Shown here piece after piece: positions 20,743-31,354 of a stretch of DNA of 64,000 bases. Position 1 is the stretch's first letter. Each line of letters starts with the position of its first letter. The notes beneath the pieces are model-generated. The model saw only the letters and a program-made list of their open reading frames with translations. It ran no database searches and was not told the origin of the DNA. The stretch is from Rickettsiaceae bacterium (GTDB lineage Bacteria > Pseudomonadota > Alphaproteobacteria > Rickettsiales > Rickettsiaceae): positions 1 to 64,000 of the forward strand of contig JAJFBM010000002.1 in the NCBI GenBank assembly GCA_020697135.1. Direction: 5' to 3'. Made by a program: the position numbers and the translations under genes.

Positions 20743-21648
20743 ATGATAAAGTTTATAGACATTTTTGCCGGTCTTGCGGTTGCAGCTATATGGGGTGGGA
20801 ATTTTATAATGGCCAAACTAGGCCTTGATTTAATTCCACCCTTTATGATACTTGCTCTTAGATTTCTTTTTGTAGCGCTAATATTACTTCCCTTTGTCCC
20901 GAAAACTACTTTAAAATTAAAAGATTTAGTGCTAATTGCCTTAACACTAGGTGTTCTACATCATGGATTATTATTCTTGAGTCTTTGGCTTAAAGTTGAT
21001 CTTAGTGCTAGCATAATTATCATCCAATCATCTGTTCCACTCACTGCAATTCTTGGTGCTTTAATCCTGGGTGAATCGATAGGCAAAAAAGTATCCTTAG
21101 GTATATTCATTTCTTTTGTAGGAATTATATTCATTGCTGGAGACCCTCAAACTAGCGGTTCTTTTACACCGGTATTATTATCAATAATTTCAGCTGCTGC
21201 ACTTGCTTTATTCAATATCCAAATCAAAAAGTTAGGAAAATTTGATATACTCTCAATGATGGCTTATTCTTCAGTCATCTCAAGCCTTATGTTATTTACT
21301 ATTAGCCTAGCCTTTGAAGAAATCCCTTATAATCTTATTGAACAAATGCCATTAAATGCTTTCCTATCTATTAGCTATATGGTATTCTCAAGCGTTGTAG
21401 GCTTCGGTTTATGGTTTAGATTACTGCAAAATCATCCTGTAGCAAGTGTGGCACCATTTCTGTTACTAGTGCCAGTATTTGGTTTAAGCCTTGCTATTAA
21501 TTTTATGGATAGGCCTATAACTCTAAATCTGGTAATAGGTAGTATAATAACTATCATTGGCGTAAGTGTAATTACATTAAAAAAACCAAAAGGTTGGGCT
21601 TTTAAACGTAAAAGCGATGAAGAATTAGTAGTCTTTAGTGAAGATTAA
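20743..21648 (+). CDS. EamA/DMT family transporter
   Basis: Ten-TM EamA-type sequence, AAIWGGNFIMAKLGLDLIPP. Confidence 0.88.
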   Translation: MIKFIDIFAGLAVAAIWGGNFIMAKLGLDLIPPFMILALRFLFVALILLPFVPKTTLKLKDLVLIALTLGVLHHGLLFLSLWLKVDLSASIIIIQSSVPLTAILGALILGESIGKKVSLGIFISFVGIIFIAGDPQTSGSFTPVLLSIISAAALALFNIQIKKLGKFDILSMMAYSSVISSLMLFTISLAFEEIPYNLIEQMPLNAFLSISYMVFSSVVGFGLWFRLLQNHPVASVAPFLLLVPVFGLSLAINFMDRPITLNLVIGSIITIIGVSVITLKKPKGWAFKRKSDEELVVFSED

Positions 21649-21664
21649 TAATTAATAGGTATAT

Positions 21665-22063
21665 ATGTCTAGTGCTGCTTTTAGCAATATGGATAATATG
21701 AATAGTATATATTCAATAGGTCATAATGCTAATTTTAAAGATGGTGATAGTGGTAGCTCTGGGGGTGCGTCTGAAATGAGCGACTCTGGAGGCGGATCTG
21801 AAATGAGCGCTTTTGGCAATATGTTTGAAAGCAATGAAGATCTTGTTAACTTTATCCAAAGAATTAGCACAAGGTCTAATACAATTCACATATTGCTACC
21901 AGCTATAGATCAAATATTCCAAACTATTCAGAATTCACCTTTTGCAGGTCTCGAATCTGTTGGAATATTAAATTTCGCTGATCCGTTTAAAGCTGTAGGC
22001 GCTATGTCCAACTTACCAAAACCTTTAAGCCCAGTTACCAATCAAAAAGGTCAATCGAGATGA
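21665..22063 (+). CDS. Hypothetical protein, Gly/Ser-rich N-terminus
   Basis: ORF overlapping next start by ATGA. Confidence 0.5.
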   Translation: MSSAAFSNMDNMNSIYSIGHNANFKDGDSGSSGGASEMSDSGGGSEMSAFGNMFESNEDLVNFIQRISTRSNTIHILLPAIDQIFQTIQNSPFAGLESVGILNFADPFKAVGAMSNLPKPLSPVTNQKGQSR

Positions 22064-22581
22064 ATATAAAAAATATAAAATATTTAATACCATTATTTAT
22101 TGTTCTAGCAATTATTATATTCTTAAGTACTTCAATCGTATATAAGGGTACCCATCTTGTAAAAGATTTAATAGAAAAGGATTTACCTAATACAGAGTTA
22201 TATAGTACTAAAGAAGGTCAAAATATAAATCTTCATTCTATTAAAGATCCAATATATGTAATTAATATCTTTGCAACATGGTGTGGTTATTGCAATCGTG
22301 AGAAGCCATTACTTAAAGAAATGGTAGAGAAATACCCGCTTCCTGTATATGGAGTTTTATATCTAGATGATATAAATAATGTTCCACCCGAGACTAAAGA
22401 ATTATTTAAAGACATACTTGTCGATAATAATGGCACTTTTTTACCTGAACTTGGTACTGAAGGTATTCCAGAAACTCTTATTATAAAAGATAATAAAATT
22501 ATATATCACCTAAGAGGATCAATCGAGAGAAGCGTCCTTGATAAGGATTTATATAATATACTTGAATCTTTGAAGAAGTAA
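22060..22581 (+). CDS. Thioredoxin-like TlpA/DsbE (CcmG-like) protein
   Basis: VINIFATWCGYCNREKPLLKEMV with N-terminal TM anchor. Confidence 0.88.
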   Translation: MNIKNIKYLIPLFIVLAIIIFLSTSIVYKGTHLVKDLIEKDLPNTELYSTKEGQNINLHSIKDPIYVINIFATWCGYCNREKPLLKEMVEKYPLPVYGVLYLDDINNVPPETKELFKDILVDNNGTFLPELGTEGIPETLIIKDNKIIYHLRGSIERSVLDKDLYNILESLKK

Positions 22582-22605
22582 GATTCCTCTACAAATGCGA
22601 TTGAG

Positions 22606-22632
22606 TCATGCTAAATACAGCTTTAGCATGAC
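22606..22632. terminator. Bidirectional terminator between convergent genes
   Basis: GTCATGCTAAA tacag CTTTAGCATGAC perfect inverted repeat. Confidence 0.6.
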
Positions 22633-22647
22633 TAGTCTGCAGGTGCC

Positions 22648-23061
22648 TTAAGACACCTTGAGCCTTTCTAGCGCATCAAGACACACCCCATAAGACTTCC
22701 ACTCGCAAGTCTCACAAGCATAATCAAACTTTTCAGGGCTCATTTTATCCTTTATAATTTGCCGAGCTTTTACCCATGTTATCTGCTCGCCAATTTCAAG
22801 GTCCAAGATCTCCATATGTCTTTTATCTATTTGATCAACTTTTGTATGATCTTTACAGCCAGTAATAGCCATTATATGCGGGCATGCATTACAGATACTA
22901 TCATGTTTTGCGACAATTTGGATGAGGCTTTCTGGTTTAGCTTGAAGTGTTAAGGCTATTTCTTGATAATTTTCAACGAAACGCAGAGAGTAACCCATTC
23001 CCTGAAAACCAATCGTGCACATAAAATGATGTGGTCTAAATTTAATAGGGTTATCTCTCAC
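22648..23061 (-). CDS. DUF1284-type protein
   Basis: RPHHFMCTIGFQGMGYSLRFVENY...CNACPH Cys-rich. Confidence 0.75.
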   Translation of the reverse strand: MRDNPIKFRPHHFMCTIGFQGMGYSLRFVENYQEIALTLQAKPESLIQIVAKHDSICNACPHIMAITGCKDHTKVDQIDKRHMEILDLEIGEQITWVKARQIIKDKMSPEKFDYACETCEWKSYGVCLDALERLKVS

Positions 23062-23066
23062 AAAAC

Positions 23067-23615
23067 TTACTTTATAATTTTTCCAAATTTTATATAGCGT
23101 ACTGATAAAGCTGTAATTAAAGCTTTAATTAAGCCAGGAAGTATGAAGGGTAGGAAACCAAAAGCTATGGCTTGCTTTATACCTATTAAATATGATAACC
23201 AGCTAATACCGCATATAAATACGATTACTGTACCTAGTAAGCTATTTAAAAATATCATTATAAGATTTTTATTCGAATAATATTCTTTAAAGCTTGTCAT
23301 TGTCGCAATTGCTGCAATAAAGCCTACGAAGTAGCCAAAAGTTGTGCCAAATAATTTTGTCAGCCCACCAGAATATTCAGCGAAAACTGGAAAACCCATA
23401 GCACCAATAGATAGATACATTAGCACAGCTGCAATCCCTTCTTTTCTATTGAAGGTTAATCCAATTAACATCACACCTATAGTTTGTAAAGTTATAGGCA
23501 CTGGCTGCAAAGGAATACTGACTTGTGATGTAATGAATAATATTATAAACCCATGTAATACTCTAATTAGGCTTAATGCTCTATCATTTGTTTTTGAAGT
23601 TACTATATTTAACAT
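23067..23615 (-). CDS. bioY: Biotin transporter BioY
   Basis: QVSIPLQPVPITLQTIGVMLIGL..., YLSIGAMGFPVFAEYSGG. Confidence 0.92.
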   Translation of the reverse strand: MLNIVTSKTNDRALSLIRVLHGFIILFITSQVSIPLQPVPITLQTIGVMLIGLTFNRKEGIAAVLMYLSIGAMGFPVFAEYSGGLTKLFGTTFGYFVGFIAAIATMTSFKEYYSNKNLIMIFLNSLLGTVIVFICGISWLSYLIGIKQAIAFGFLPFILPGLIKALITALSVRYIKFGKIIK

Positions 23616-23689
23616 AACTATTTACCTTTTATTTCTCTAATTCTCTTAAAAATGATATAAACTTTTAGACTTCCTGCATAAAGTCTACT

Positions 23690-23956
23690 TTAAGCAAGCA
23701 GATTATCTAGCTCGCCTTTTGCATCAAGTGCATAAAGGTCATCACAGCCACCAACATGATAATCCCCAATAAAGATTTGTGGCACTGTTCTTCTCCCACC
23801 TGCTTTCTGAATCATCTTTTCACGTAGTTCGTCATCACCTTCGACATTAATTTCTGTATAATTTGCTTTTTTCTTATCAAGCAAAATTTTCGCCTTTACG
23901 CAGTAAGGACAAACGGTAGTTGAGTAAATTGTTACTTTTTTCATTTTGTTTTCCAA
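23690..23956 (-). CDS. grxC: Glutaredoxin 3
   Basis: TTVCPYCVKAKILL, RRTVPQIFIGDYHVGGCDDL. Confidence 0.96.
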   Translation of the reverse strand: MENKMKKVTIYSTTVCPYCVKAKILLDKKKANYTEINVEGDDELREKMIQKAGGRRTVPQIFIGDYHVGGCDDLYALDAKGELDNLLA

Positions 23957-24007
23957 TTTATATATGTCATAATATTTTTTATTCTCAAAGTATTATAGTA
24001 GTTACTA

Positions 24008-26011
24008 ATGGCTAGTAAAGCAAAAAATAAATTCAAAATTGTTTCTGAGTACAAACCAGCTGGCGACCAGCCTAAGGCGATAGCAGCGCTTGTTGCAGGG
24101 CTTGATGCTCGTGAGCGCGATCAAGTGTTACTTGGAATTACAGGCTCTGGGAAAACCTTTACAATGGCAAGTATCATTGAGCGTACTGGTCGCCCTGCCC
24201 TGGTAATGGCGCACAATAAAACTCTTGCAGCTCAGCTTTATTATGAAATGAAACAATTTTTTCCTGAGAATGCAGTTGAGTATTTTGTCTCGTACTATGA
24301 TTATTATCAGCCAGAAGCTTATGTGCCTAGAAGTGATACATTTATTGAAAAAGATGCATCTATTAACGAGCAGATTGACCTACTGCGCCACTCTGCAACC
24401 CGTTCACTTTTAGAACGTAGAGATGTTATTGTAGTGTCATCTGTCTCTTGTATTTATGGTCTTGGCTCGCCTGAGCTTTATTCCTCTATGACTTTAACAG
24501 TAGAAAAAGGTGGAACATATAGAAGATCCGATTTATTGAGTAAGCTTATAGAGCTACAATATTCTCGAAATGATATAAATTTTGAGCGTGGAAGCTTTAG
24601 AGTCAAGGGTGAAAATATTGATGTTTTCCCTTCGCATTATGCTGAAAGAGCCTGGCGATTATCATTTTTTGGTGATGAATTAGAGCAAATCTATGAATTT
24701 GATCCATTAACAGGGGAAAAATATACTAAACTTGAAAGCGCAGTAATTTATGCAAACTCACACTATGTTACCCCCAGACCAACCATTCAAGCTGCCATAG
24801 AGCATATTCAAGTCGAACTACGTGAAAGAATAAATTATTTCCAAGCTGAAAATAAATTACTTGAATCACAAAGGATCGAACAAAGGACTCAATTTGATCT
24901 TGAAATGCTTATGGAAACAGGTGTCTGCAAAGGAATTGAAAATTATTCACGATATTTATCTGGCAAAGGACCTGGCGAGCCACCACCTACTTTATTTGAA
25001 TATTTACCCGAGGATGCGCTACTTTTTGTCGATGAAAGCCATGTTACAGTGCCACAAATTGGTGGAATGTATAATGGTGATAGAGCTCGTAAGCAAACAT
25101 TAGTTGAATATGGGTTTAGGCTACCTTCAGCTTTAGATAATAGGCCGCTTAAATTCAGCGAATGGGAAGCAATGCGTCCGCAAACAATATTTGTATCAGC
25201 AACCCCAGGTCCTTATGAGCTTGAAAAGACACAAGGAGTATTTGTTGAACAAATTATCCGTCCAACAGGATTACTCGATCCAATCTGCGTAATTAAGCCT
25301 GCAACCAATCAAGTAGACGACTTACTCGGTGAAATTAGAGCGACCATTGCTAAAGGGCTTAGAGTTCTCGTTACCACCTTAACAAAAAAAATGTCTGAAG
25401 ATCTCACAGAATACTTGAAAGAAAATGGATTAAAGGTAATGTATCTTCATTCAGAGATTCATACGCTTGAGCGTATTGAAGTAATACAAAGTCTCCGAAA
25501 AGGTGAAATAGATATAATTGTTGGCATTAACCTGTTACGTGAAGGGCTAGATATCCCGGAATGTGGACTTGTTGCAATATTAGATGCAGATAAGGAAGGT
25601 TTCTTGCGTTCACAAACAGCTCTTATCCAAACAATAGGTAGAGCTGCAAGAAACTCTGAAGGACGAGTCATTTTATATGCTGATACTATAACAAAATCTA
25701 TTGATAAAGCAATATCTATAACTGAGAATCGCAGGCTTGTTCAAGAAGAATATAATAAAGCGCATGGTATTGTTCCTAAAACAATTGATCGTAAAATTAT
25801 TGAAATTATTGAACTTGAGAAGGTAAACAACGATTTAAAGGACAAGACGTCAAATAAAGATATTATAAATGATAGTAAAAAAGCCGACGCTTTAATATCT
25901 AAGCTTAAAAAGGAAATGCTTGAGGCTGCAAGTAATTTGGAATTCGAAAAAGCTGCAGAAATAAGAGATAAAATAAATACTATTGAACAGGCCTTACTTA
26001 AGATTAGCTAG
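24008..26011 (+). CDS. uvrB: Excinuclease ABC subunit B
   Basis: [44 protein letters not shown] motif at C-terminus. Confidence 0.98.
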   Translation: MASKAKNKFKIVSEYKPAGDQPKAIAALVAGLDARERDQVLLGITGSGKTFTMASIIERTGRPALVMAHNKTLAAQLYYEMKQFFPENAVEYFVSYYDYYQPEAYVPRSDTFIEKDASINEQIDLLRHSATRSLLERRDVIVVSSVSCIYGLGSPELYSSMTLTVEKGGTYRRSDLLSKLIELQYSRNDINFERGSFRVKGENIDVFPSHYAERAWRLSFFGDELEQIYEFDPLTGEKYTKLESAVIYANSHYVTPRPTIQAAIEHIQVELRERINYFQAENKLLESQRIEQRTQFDLEMLMETGVCKGIENYSRYLSGKGPGEPPPTLFEYLPEDALLFVDESHVTVPQIGGMYNGDRARKQTLVEYGFRLPSALDNRPLKFSEWEAMRPQTIFVSATPGPYELEKTQGVFVEQIIRPTGLLDPICVIKPATNQVDDLLGEIRATIAKGLRVLVTTLTKKMSEDLTEYLKENGLKVMYLHSEIHTLERIEVIQSLRKGEIDIIVGINLLREGLDIPECGLVAILDADKEGFLRSQTALIQTIGRAARNSEGRVILYADTITKSIDKAISITENRRLVQEEYNKAHGIVPKTIDRKIIEIIELEKVNNDLKDKTSNKDIINDSKKADALISKLKKEMLEAASNLEFEKAAEIRDKINTIEQALLKIS

Positions 26012-26190
26012 GTGCTGTAAAATAAATCACTTTAAAACTCTTGTAAAATAGATATTTAATGATTATATTTTTACAACTTAAAACCATTAAATTAAGTTAA
26101 CTAGTTATATGATTTAAAAATAATTAAAGATATTAATTGATAATTAATTAATTTCGTGTTATAATTTACTTAATAAAATAAAAATATTAT

Positions 26191-27978
26191 ATGAAACAAA
26201 TTCCACTATTAGATTCTACGCAAAAAACATATAACCCACTTGAAGAAGGTTTAAGGCATTGTAAACAAGGCTTTACAGCGACCTTCGTATTTGCTTTTGT
26301 CGTAAATATTTTGATGCTTATTACCCCATTATATTCTCTTCAAGTACTTGATAGAGTAATTGGCAGCGGTAATAAATCAACTCTTTTAATGCTATCATTG
26401 ATTATCGGCTTTGTATATTTCGTATATACATTAGTACAAATAGCTAGATCCTTCACCTTAATTAAAATTGGTGAATGGTTAGATAATAAGCTTTCACCTG
26501 TGTTATTCGCTCATTCAGTAGCAGCAGCTGCTCTCAGGCCTTCTTTAGGTGCAGGGCAAGCTCTCAGAGATTTCCAAGTAGTAAAAGGGTTCCTCACAAG
26601 TGTTGGAATAAATACTCTTTTTGATGCGCCTTGGAGTCTTGCTTATATTGCTGTTATTTTTATGATTCACCCATATATAGGTTATTTAACTGTAATTGGT
26701 GGAATTATTATTGTCTCCTTTGCTTTCGTCAATGCTGCAGCAACAAATAAAATTTTAGGCGAAGCAAATGAATTTTCAATAAAAAGCTTAAACCAAGCAG
26801 AAATTGCAACTCGTAATGCTGAAGTTGTAGAAGCAATGGGAATGATGAACAACGTATCTAATAACTGGTTTAAATTTAATAAAGCAGCTTTAGATAAGCA
26901 GTCTGTTGCAAGCTATAGAAATGGTATACTTTCGAATACCTCACGTTTCATTAGAAATATAATGCAAATGGCCGTAACCGGAATTGGTGCATATGTTGTA
27001 GTAACTACAGGTGGTAGAGATATGACAACTGGTGGAATGATCATGAGTTCTATTCTAGTTGGTCGTGCTCTTGCACCATTTGATAATGCTATTGAAGTCT
27101 GGAAAAGTGTAAGTTCAGCTTTAAAATCATACAAAAGACTTACTGATTCTTTCAAACATACTTCTCTTAGAGATGATGCTATGCCACTACCTGAAATTAA
27201 AGGCCATTTAGCTGCTGATAATATTTATTATGCAGCACCAACTGCAGAGCCTTTAAAACCAGGCGCGCAGCCAAAGTACATTTTAAAAGGCGTATCATTC
27301 AGTGTTGAGCCTGGTGAAATTCTAGCTGTAATTGGCCCTAGCGCATCTGGTAAATCTACTCTAGCTAAAATATTAGTAGGAGTTTGGAAATGTGTATCAG
27401 GTACCGTAAGGCTTGATGGCGGTGAAATATATAGATGGAATAGAGATGATTTTGGTCGTCATATAGGTTACGTACCACAAGGTATTGAACTGTTTAGCGG
27501 TTCTATTAAGCAAAATATTGCTCGTATGTCTGATAATCCAGACCCAGAAAAAGTTGTAATAGCTGCAAAAATGGCAGGTGCACATGAAATGATTCTGCGT
27601 TTCCCGGATGGCTATGATCAAGATATTGGGGTTGCAGGCTCTAATTTATCAGGGGGCCAAAGACAGAGAGTAGCACTTGCACGTGCGTTTTATGGTGATC
27701 CTAAACTTTTAATATTAGATGAGCCAAACGCAAACCTTGACGAGGCTGGTGAAAATGCTCTTGCTCTTGCCCTGGTTAATGCTCGTGAAAAAGGGATGGC
27801 AGTTATAGTAATTTCCCATAGACCATCAATTCTCTCAGTAGTAGATAAAATTTTAATTTTACAAGAAGGCTCAGTACTGGCATTTGGACCAAAAGCTGAA
27901 GTACTTGCTCGTCTTGCAAATGTTACAGCAAGTGGAAATATCCACGTAAATACTGATGATGAGATGAAAAAGAAGTAA
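26191..27978 (+). CDS. Type I secretion ABC transporter (PrtD/AprD type)
   Basis: Fused ABC TM + NBD, GPSASGKSTLAKILVGVWK, LSGGQRQRVALARAFYGDP. Confidence 0.93.
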   Translation: MKQIPLLDSTQKTYNPLEEGLRHCKQGFTATFVFAFVVNILMLITPLYSLQVLDRVIGSGNKSTLLMLSLIIGFVYFVYTLVQIARSFTLIKIGEWLDNKLSPVLFAHSVAAAALRPSLGAGQALRDFQVVKGFLTSVGINTLFDAPWSLAYIAVIFMIHPYIGYLTVIGGIIIVSFAFVNAAATNKILGEANEFSIKSLNQAEIATRNAEVVEAMGMMNNVSNNWFKFNKAALDKQSVASYRNGILSNTSRFIRNIMQMAVTGIGAYVVVTTGGRDMTTGGMIMSSILVGRALAPFDNAIEVWKSVSSALKSYKRLTDSFKHTSLRDDAMPLPEIKGHLAADNIYYAAPTAEPLKPGAQPKYILKGVSFSVEPGEILAVIGPSASGKSTLAKILVGVWKCVSGTVRLDGGEIYRWNRDDFGRHIGYVPQGIELFSGSIKQNIARMSDNPDPEKVVIAAKMAGAHEMILRFPDGYDQDIGVAGSNLSGGQRQRVALARAFYGDPKLLILDEPNANLDEAGENALALALVNAREKGMAVIVISHRPSILSVVDKILILQEGSVLAFGPKAEVLARLANVTASGNIHVNTDDEMKKK

Positions 27979-27984
27979 TATATT

Positions 27985-29553
27985 ATGAAAAAGAAAAACG
28001 AACCAAACGAAAACTTACAAGAACAACTATCGCAAGCTGATATTCAAAAGTTGCTTATGCAACAATTAATGCAGCAAAAAGGGGGGGGAGGGACACTTGC
28101 TCCACAGAAGAAAGGTAATATTGTTGTAAGATTTGCAACATGGGCTTTACAAAAGAGTGAAAAATCAGTTCGCTTTATAGATAGCTTTATAAACTTTGTT
28201 GTTAAAAAGGATGACCCAGATCGTAATGATGTAATGCGAACAGCTAGATATCCTATATTATTCGGTGCTTGGGTAATCTTCTTATTTGTATTCATTGGTG
28301 GCCTATGGAGTGCTCTTGCTCCGCTTGATAGCGCAGCAACGGCTCTTGGTACAGTGATGCCAAGTAGCCATAAGCAACTTATACAACACCCTTCAGGCGG
28401 AATAATTAAAAGAATATTTGTTAAACAAGGTGATTATGTTACAGAAAATCAGCCTTTAATAGAGCTTGATGAAACCCAACTAAATGCAAATTATTTATCA
28501 ATACTTGAATATTATAGAGCAGCTTTAGCGCAAGAGAATCGTCTTTCTGCTGAACGTGATAATTCACCTAATATCGAGTTTGATTTATTCCTTGTTCGTG
28601 AATCACATAAGCCAGAAGTTGCTAAAATAGTACGTACTCAGCTTGAATTATTCAAGTCTAAACAAGAGACATTTAATGGTATGGTTGATAGCTATTTGAA
28701 AAAAATAGATCAAACAAAAAAACAAGTTGAAGCGCTACAAGCTAGAAAACTTGCATCAGATAGAACTTTAGAAATTATTCAAGATAGATATAAAGCTATT
28801 AAAGAATTAAATAGGCAAGGTTTTGCTCAGAAAGCTCAAATGCTTGATATTGAAAGAAATTTAGTTGCAGCACAAAGTGAAGTAGCCAATACTGATATTG
28901 AAATATCTAAAACCGAACAAGAAATTAGTAGGCTTGAAATTGAGCTATATAGCAAAAAAAGTGAAAATCTTGCTAATATTATGCAGCAATTGAAGGAAAC
29001 TCAAACTCAACTTACTGAGATGAGGGAAAAATATAATCAAGCAAAAGATGCTTTAGGTAGAGCAATGATTAAATCTCCTGTTGAAGGGGTTGTTAATGAT
29101 CTTCAACATCATACAATAGGTGGGGTTATTAGCCCAGGCCATCCGATTGCTGAAATTACTCCTTATAAAGGAAACTTAATTATTGAAGCGAAAATCCCTC
29201 AAAAAGAGATTGAATCGCTACGTGTTGGCCTTAAAGCTAAATTAAGATTTAGTGCGTTTAAGTCTAGAACAACACCTGTATTTAATGGTACTGTTGTGTC
29301 ACTTTCTCCAGATACTGTACAAGACAAGCAAACTCAAGCTGCAATGCAGAATCCAATGGGTGACGATAGCTTCTATGTTGCACGTATCGAAATTGATATG
29401 GAAGAATTTAATAAAGTTGCAAAGCAACGAGGTCTTAAACTCTTACCTGGTATGAAAGCAGAGATTCAAATTGTTAGAGGAACAAGAACATTACTACAAT
29501 ATTTACTTGATCCTATAACAGATAATATGTTCAAAGCTTTCAAAGAAAAGTAA
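27985..29553 (+). CDS. Type I secretion membrane fusion protein (HlyD/PrtE family)
   Basis: VMPSSHKQLIQHPSGGIIKRIFVKQGDYV, coiled coil, C-terminal HlyD signature; adjacent to ABC gene. Confidence 0.92.
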   Translation: MKKKNEPNENLQEQLSQADIQKLLMQQLMQQKGGGGTLAPQKKGNIVVRFATWALQKSEKSVRFIDSFINFVVKKDDPDRNDVMRTARYPILFGAWVIFLFVFIGGLWSALAPLDSAATALGTVMPSSHKQLIQHPSGGIIKRIFVKQGDYVTENQPLIELDETQLNANYLSILEYYRAALAQENRLSAERDNSPNIEFDLFLVRESHKPEVAKIVRTQLELFKSKQETFNGMVDSYLKKIDQTKKQVEALQARKLASDRTLEIIQDRYKAIKELNRQGFAQKAQMLDIERNLVAAQSEVANTDIEISKTEQEISRLEIELYSKKSENLANIMQQLKETQTQLTEMREKYNQAKDALGRAMIKSPVEGVVNDLQHHTIGGVISPGHPIAEITPYKGNLIIEAKIPQKEIESLRVGLKAKLRFSAFKSRTTPVFNGTVVSLSPDTVQDKQTQAAMQNPMGDDSFYVARIEIDMEEFNKVAKQRGLKLLPGMKAEIQIVRGTRTLLQYLLDPITDNMFKAFKEK

Positions 29554-29579
29554 AAAAACGGGGGGATGTCTAATTTGTT

Positions 29580-29772
29580 ATTCCCGCGCAGGCGGGAATC
29601 CAGTCAAATAAATCCCTAACCGTCATGCTGAATTTATTTCAGCATCTAAAAAAGAGAGACCCCGAAACAAGTTCGGGATGACTATGTACTGTTTAAACTG
29701 AATAACCACTAACTGTCTAAAGCCAGTTCTTGTTATGACAAAGCACCCTAAAAATAGGGGTTGTAACAAGAA
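29580..29772. repeat. Cluster of intergenic palindromic repeats
   Basis: ATTCCCGCGCAGGCGGGAAT; GTCATGCTGAATTTATTTCAGCATC; CCCGAAACAAGTTCGGG; TTCTTGTTA...TAACAAGAA. Confidence 0.85.
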
Positions 29773-29796
29773 ATAATCCATTATAAATATAACTTT

Positions 29797-30369
29797 ATGC
29801 ATCGTAATAATCTTAAAAAACTGTTACAAGATTATAATCCTAGTGATAATGATGAAATAGGTGCTAAGCAAAAAATGCTAAGCTTCTTAGAAGAAAATTC
29901 AAATTGTTTTGAAAGGTCATGCCCGAAAGGACATTTTACTGCCTCAAGTTGGCTATTAAATCAAACTGGTGATAAAGCATTACTTATGCATCATGCAAAG
30001 TTTGATAAATGGATGCAACTTGGTGGGCATTGCGATGGAGACTCAAATATATTACAAGTCGCGATTAAAGAAGCTCAAGAAGAATCAGGGATAAATGAGA
30101 TAATAGCGCTTAGCGATGAGATCTTTGATATTGATATTCACCATACCCCAGCGACCCCTAAAGAACAAGAGCATTATCACTTTGATATTAGATTTTTATT
30201 ACAAATAAACCCTACAAGCCAAGAGACTATCATTCAAAATGCTGAATCTAAAGATTTAAAATGGTTTGGAGAGGAAGATATACTTCCAACGAATAGTCGG
30301 TCTGTCACTAGAATGTTTGAAAAATGGGTGAAAGGAGTAAAAGTTACTCCTCTTCTACAAACCCTTTAA
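29797..30369 (+). CDS. NUDIX hydrolase
   Basis: [32 protein letters not shown] Nudix box. Confidence 0.9.
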   Translation: MHRNNLKKLLQDYNPSDNDEIGAKQKMLSFLEENSNCFERSCPKGHFTASSWLLNQTGDKALLMHHAKFDKWMQLGGHCDGDSNILQVAIKEAQEESGINEIIALSDEIFDIDIHHTPATPKEQEHYHFDIRFLLQINPTSQETIIQNAESKDLKWFGEEDILPTNSRSVTRMFEKWVKGVKVTPLLQTL

Positions 30370-31354
30370 ATATTTTAATTTGCTTTGATACTGCTCTGAG
30401 AACTTCTGTAATACCTTGACCTGTTACGCCTGAAATTAAATAGATTGGGCCTTTATATACTTTCTTAAGCGCTTTTTGTTTCTCCTTAAGCTCTTCGTCT
30501 TGTAAAGCGTCACACTTATTAATGCAAACTAATTCTTGTTTTTCCTTTAAGAGAGGTGAATATTCTTCAAGCTCTCTTCTAATAGTTTTATAGCTTTTTA
30601 CTATATCTTCTTCAGTACCATCAATTAGATGTAGCAACACCCCGCAGCGCTCAACATGTTTTAAGAACTTATCACCTAAACCATGGCCAAGATGCGCGCC
30701 TTCAATAAGTCCCGGAATATCAGCCATTACGAACTCTTCCTCATCAACACTAACTACTCCAAGGTTAGGAGTCAAGGTTGTGAATGGATAATCAGCAATT
30801 TTAGGTTTAGCAGCACTTACTCTAGCAAGGAAGGTAGATTTGCCAGCATTTGGTAGCCCTACAAGCCCAGCATCAGATATAAGCTTGAGCTTTAACCAGA
30901 TATTCATCTCAGCCCCAGGCTCAGCAGGGATTGTTCTTCTTGGTGCTTGATTTATAGAGGATTTAAAATTACTATTACCTAAACCACCTTTACCACCTTT
31001 AAGTAGTTCAAATCTTTCACCATGTTTGGTAAAATCATAAATCATATGCTCATGATCTTCAGAAAATATTTGAGTACCAACTGGAACCTCCAATACTAAA
31101 TCCTCAGCAGATTTACCATTTCTATTTTGCCCCATTCCATGTTCACCAGCTTTAGCTTTGAAATGTTGCTTATATCTGAAGTTCACAAGTGTATTCAAAT
31201 GATCATTAGCTTCAAAAATAATACTTCCACCAGCGCCACCATTTCCACCATTAGGACCGCCCATCGCTACATATTTTTCTCGTCTAAAGCTGACACATCC
31301 AGCACCACCATTTCCGCTCTTTACATATATTTTTGCTTCATCTAAAAATTTCAT
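30344..31354 (-). CDS. obgE: GTPase Obg
   Basis: [16 protein letters not shown] Obg fold; [29 protein letters not shown]. Confidence 0.97.
   Translation of the reverse strand: MKFLDEAKIYVKSGNGGAGCVSFRREKYVAMGGPNGGNGGAGGSIIFEANDHLNTLVNFRYKQHFKAKAGEHGMGQNRNGKSAEDLVLEVPVGTQIFSEDHEHMIYDFTKHGERFELLKGGKGGLGNSNFKSSINQAPRRTIPAEPGAEMNIWLKLKLISDAGLVGLPNAGKSTFLARVSAAKPKIADYPFTTLTPNLGVVSVDEEEFVMADIPGLIEGAHLGHGLGDKFLKHVERCGVLLHLIDGTEEDIVKSYKTIRRELEEYSPLLKEKQELVCINKCDALQDEELKEKQKALKKVYKGPIYLISGVTGQGITEVLRAVSKQIKIFKGFVEEE

Noticed and set aside
24861-25103. Out-of-frame ORF within uvrB
   Set aside because: Overlaps the conserved uvrB frame with no support.
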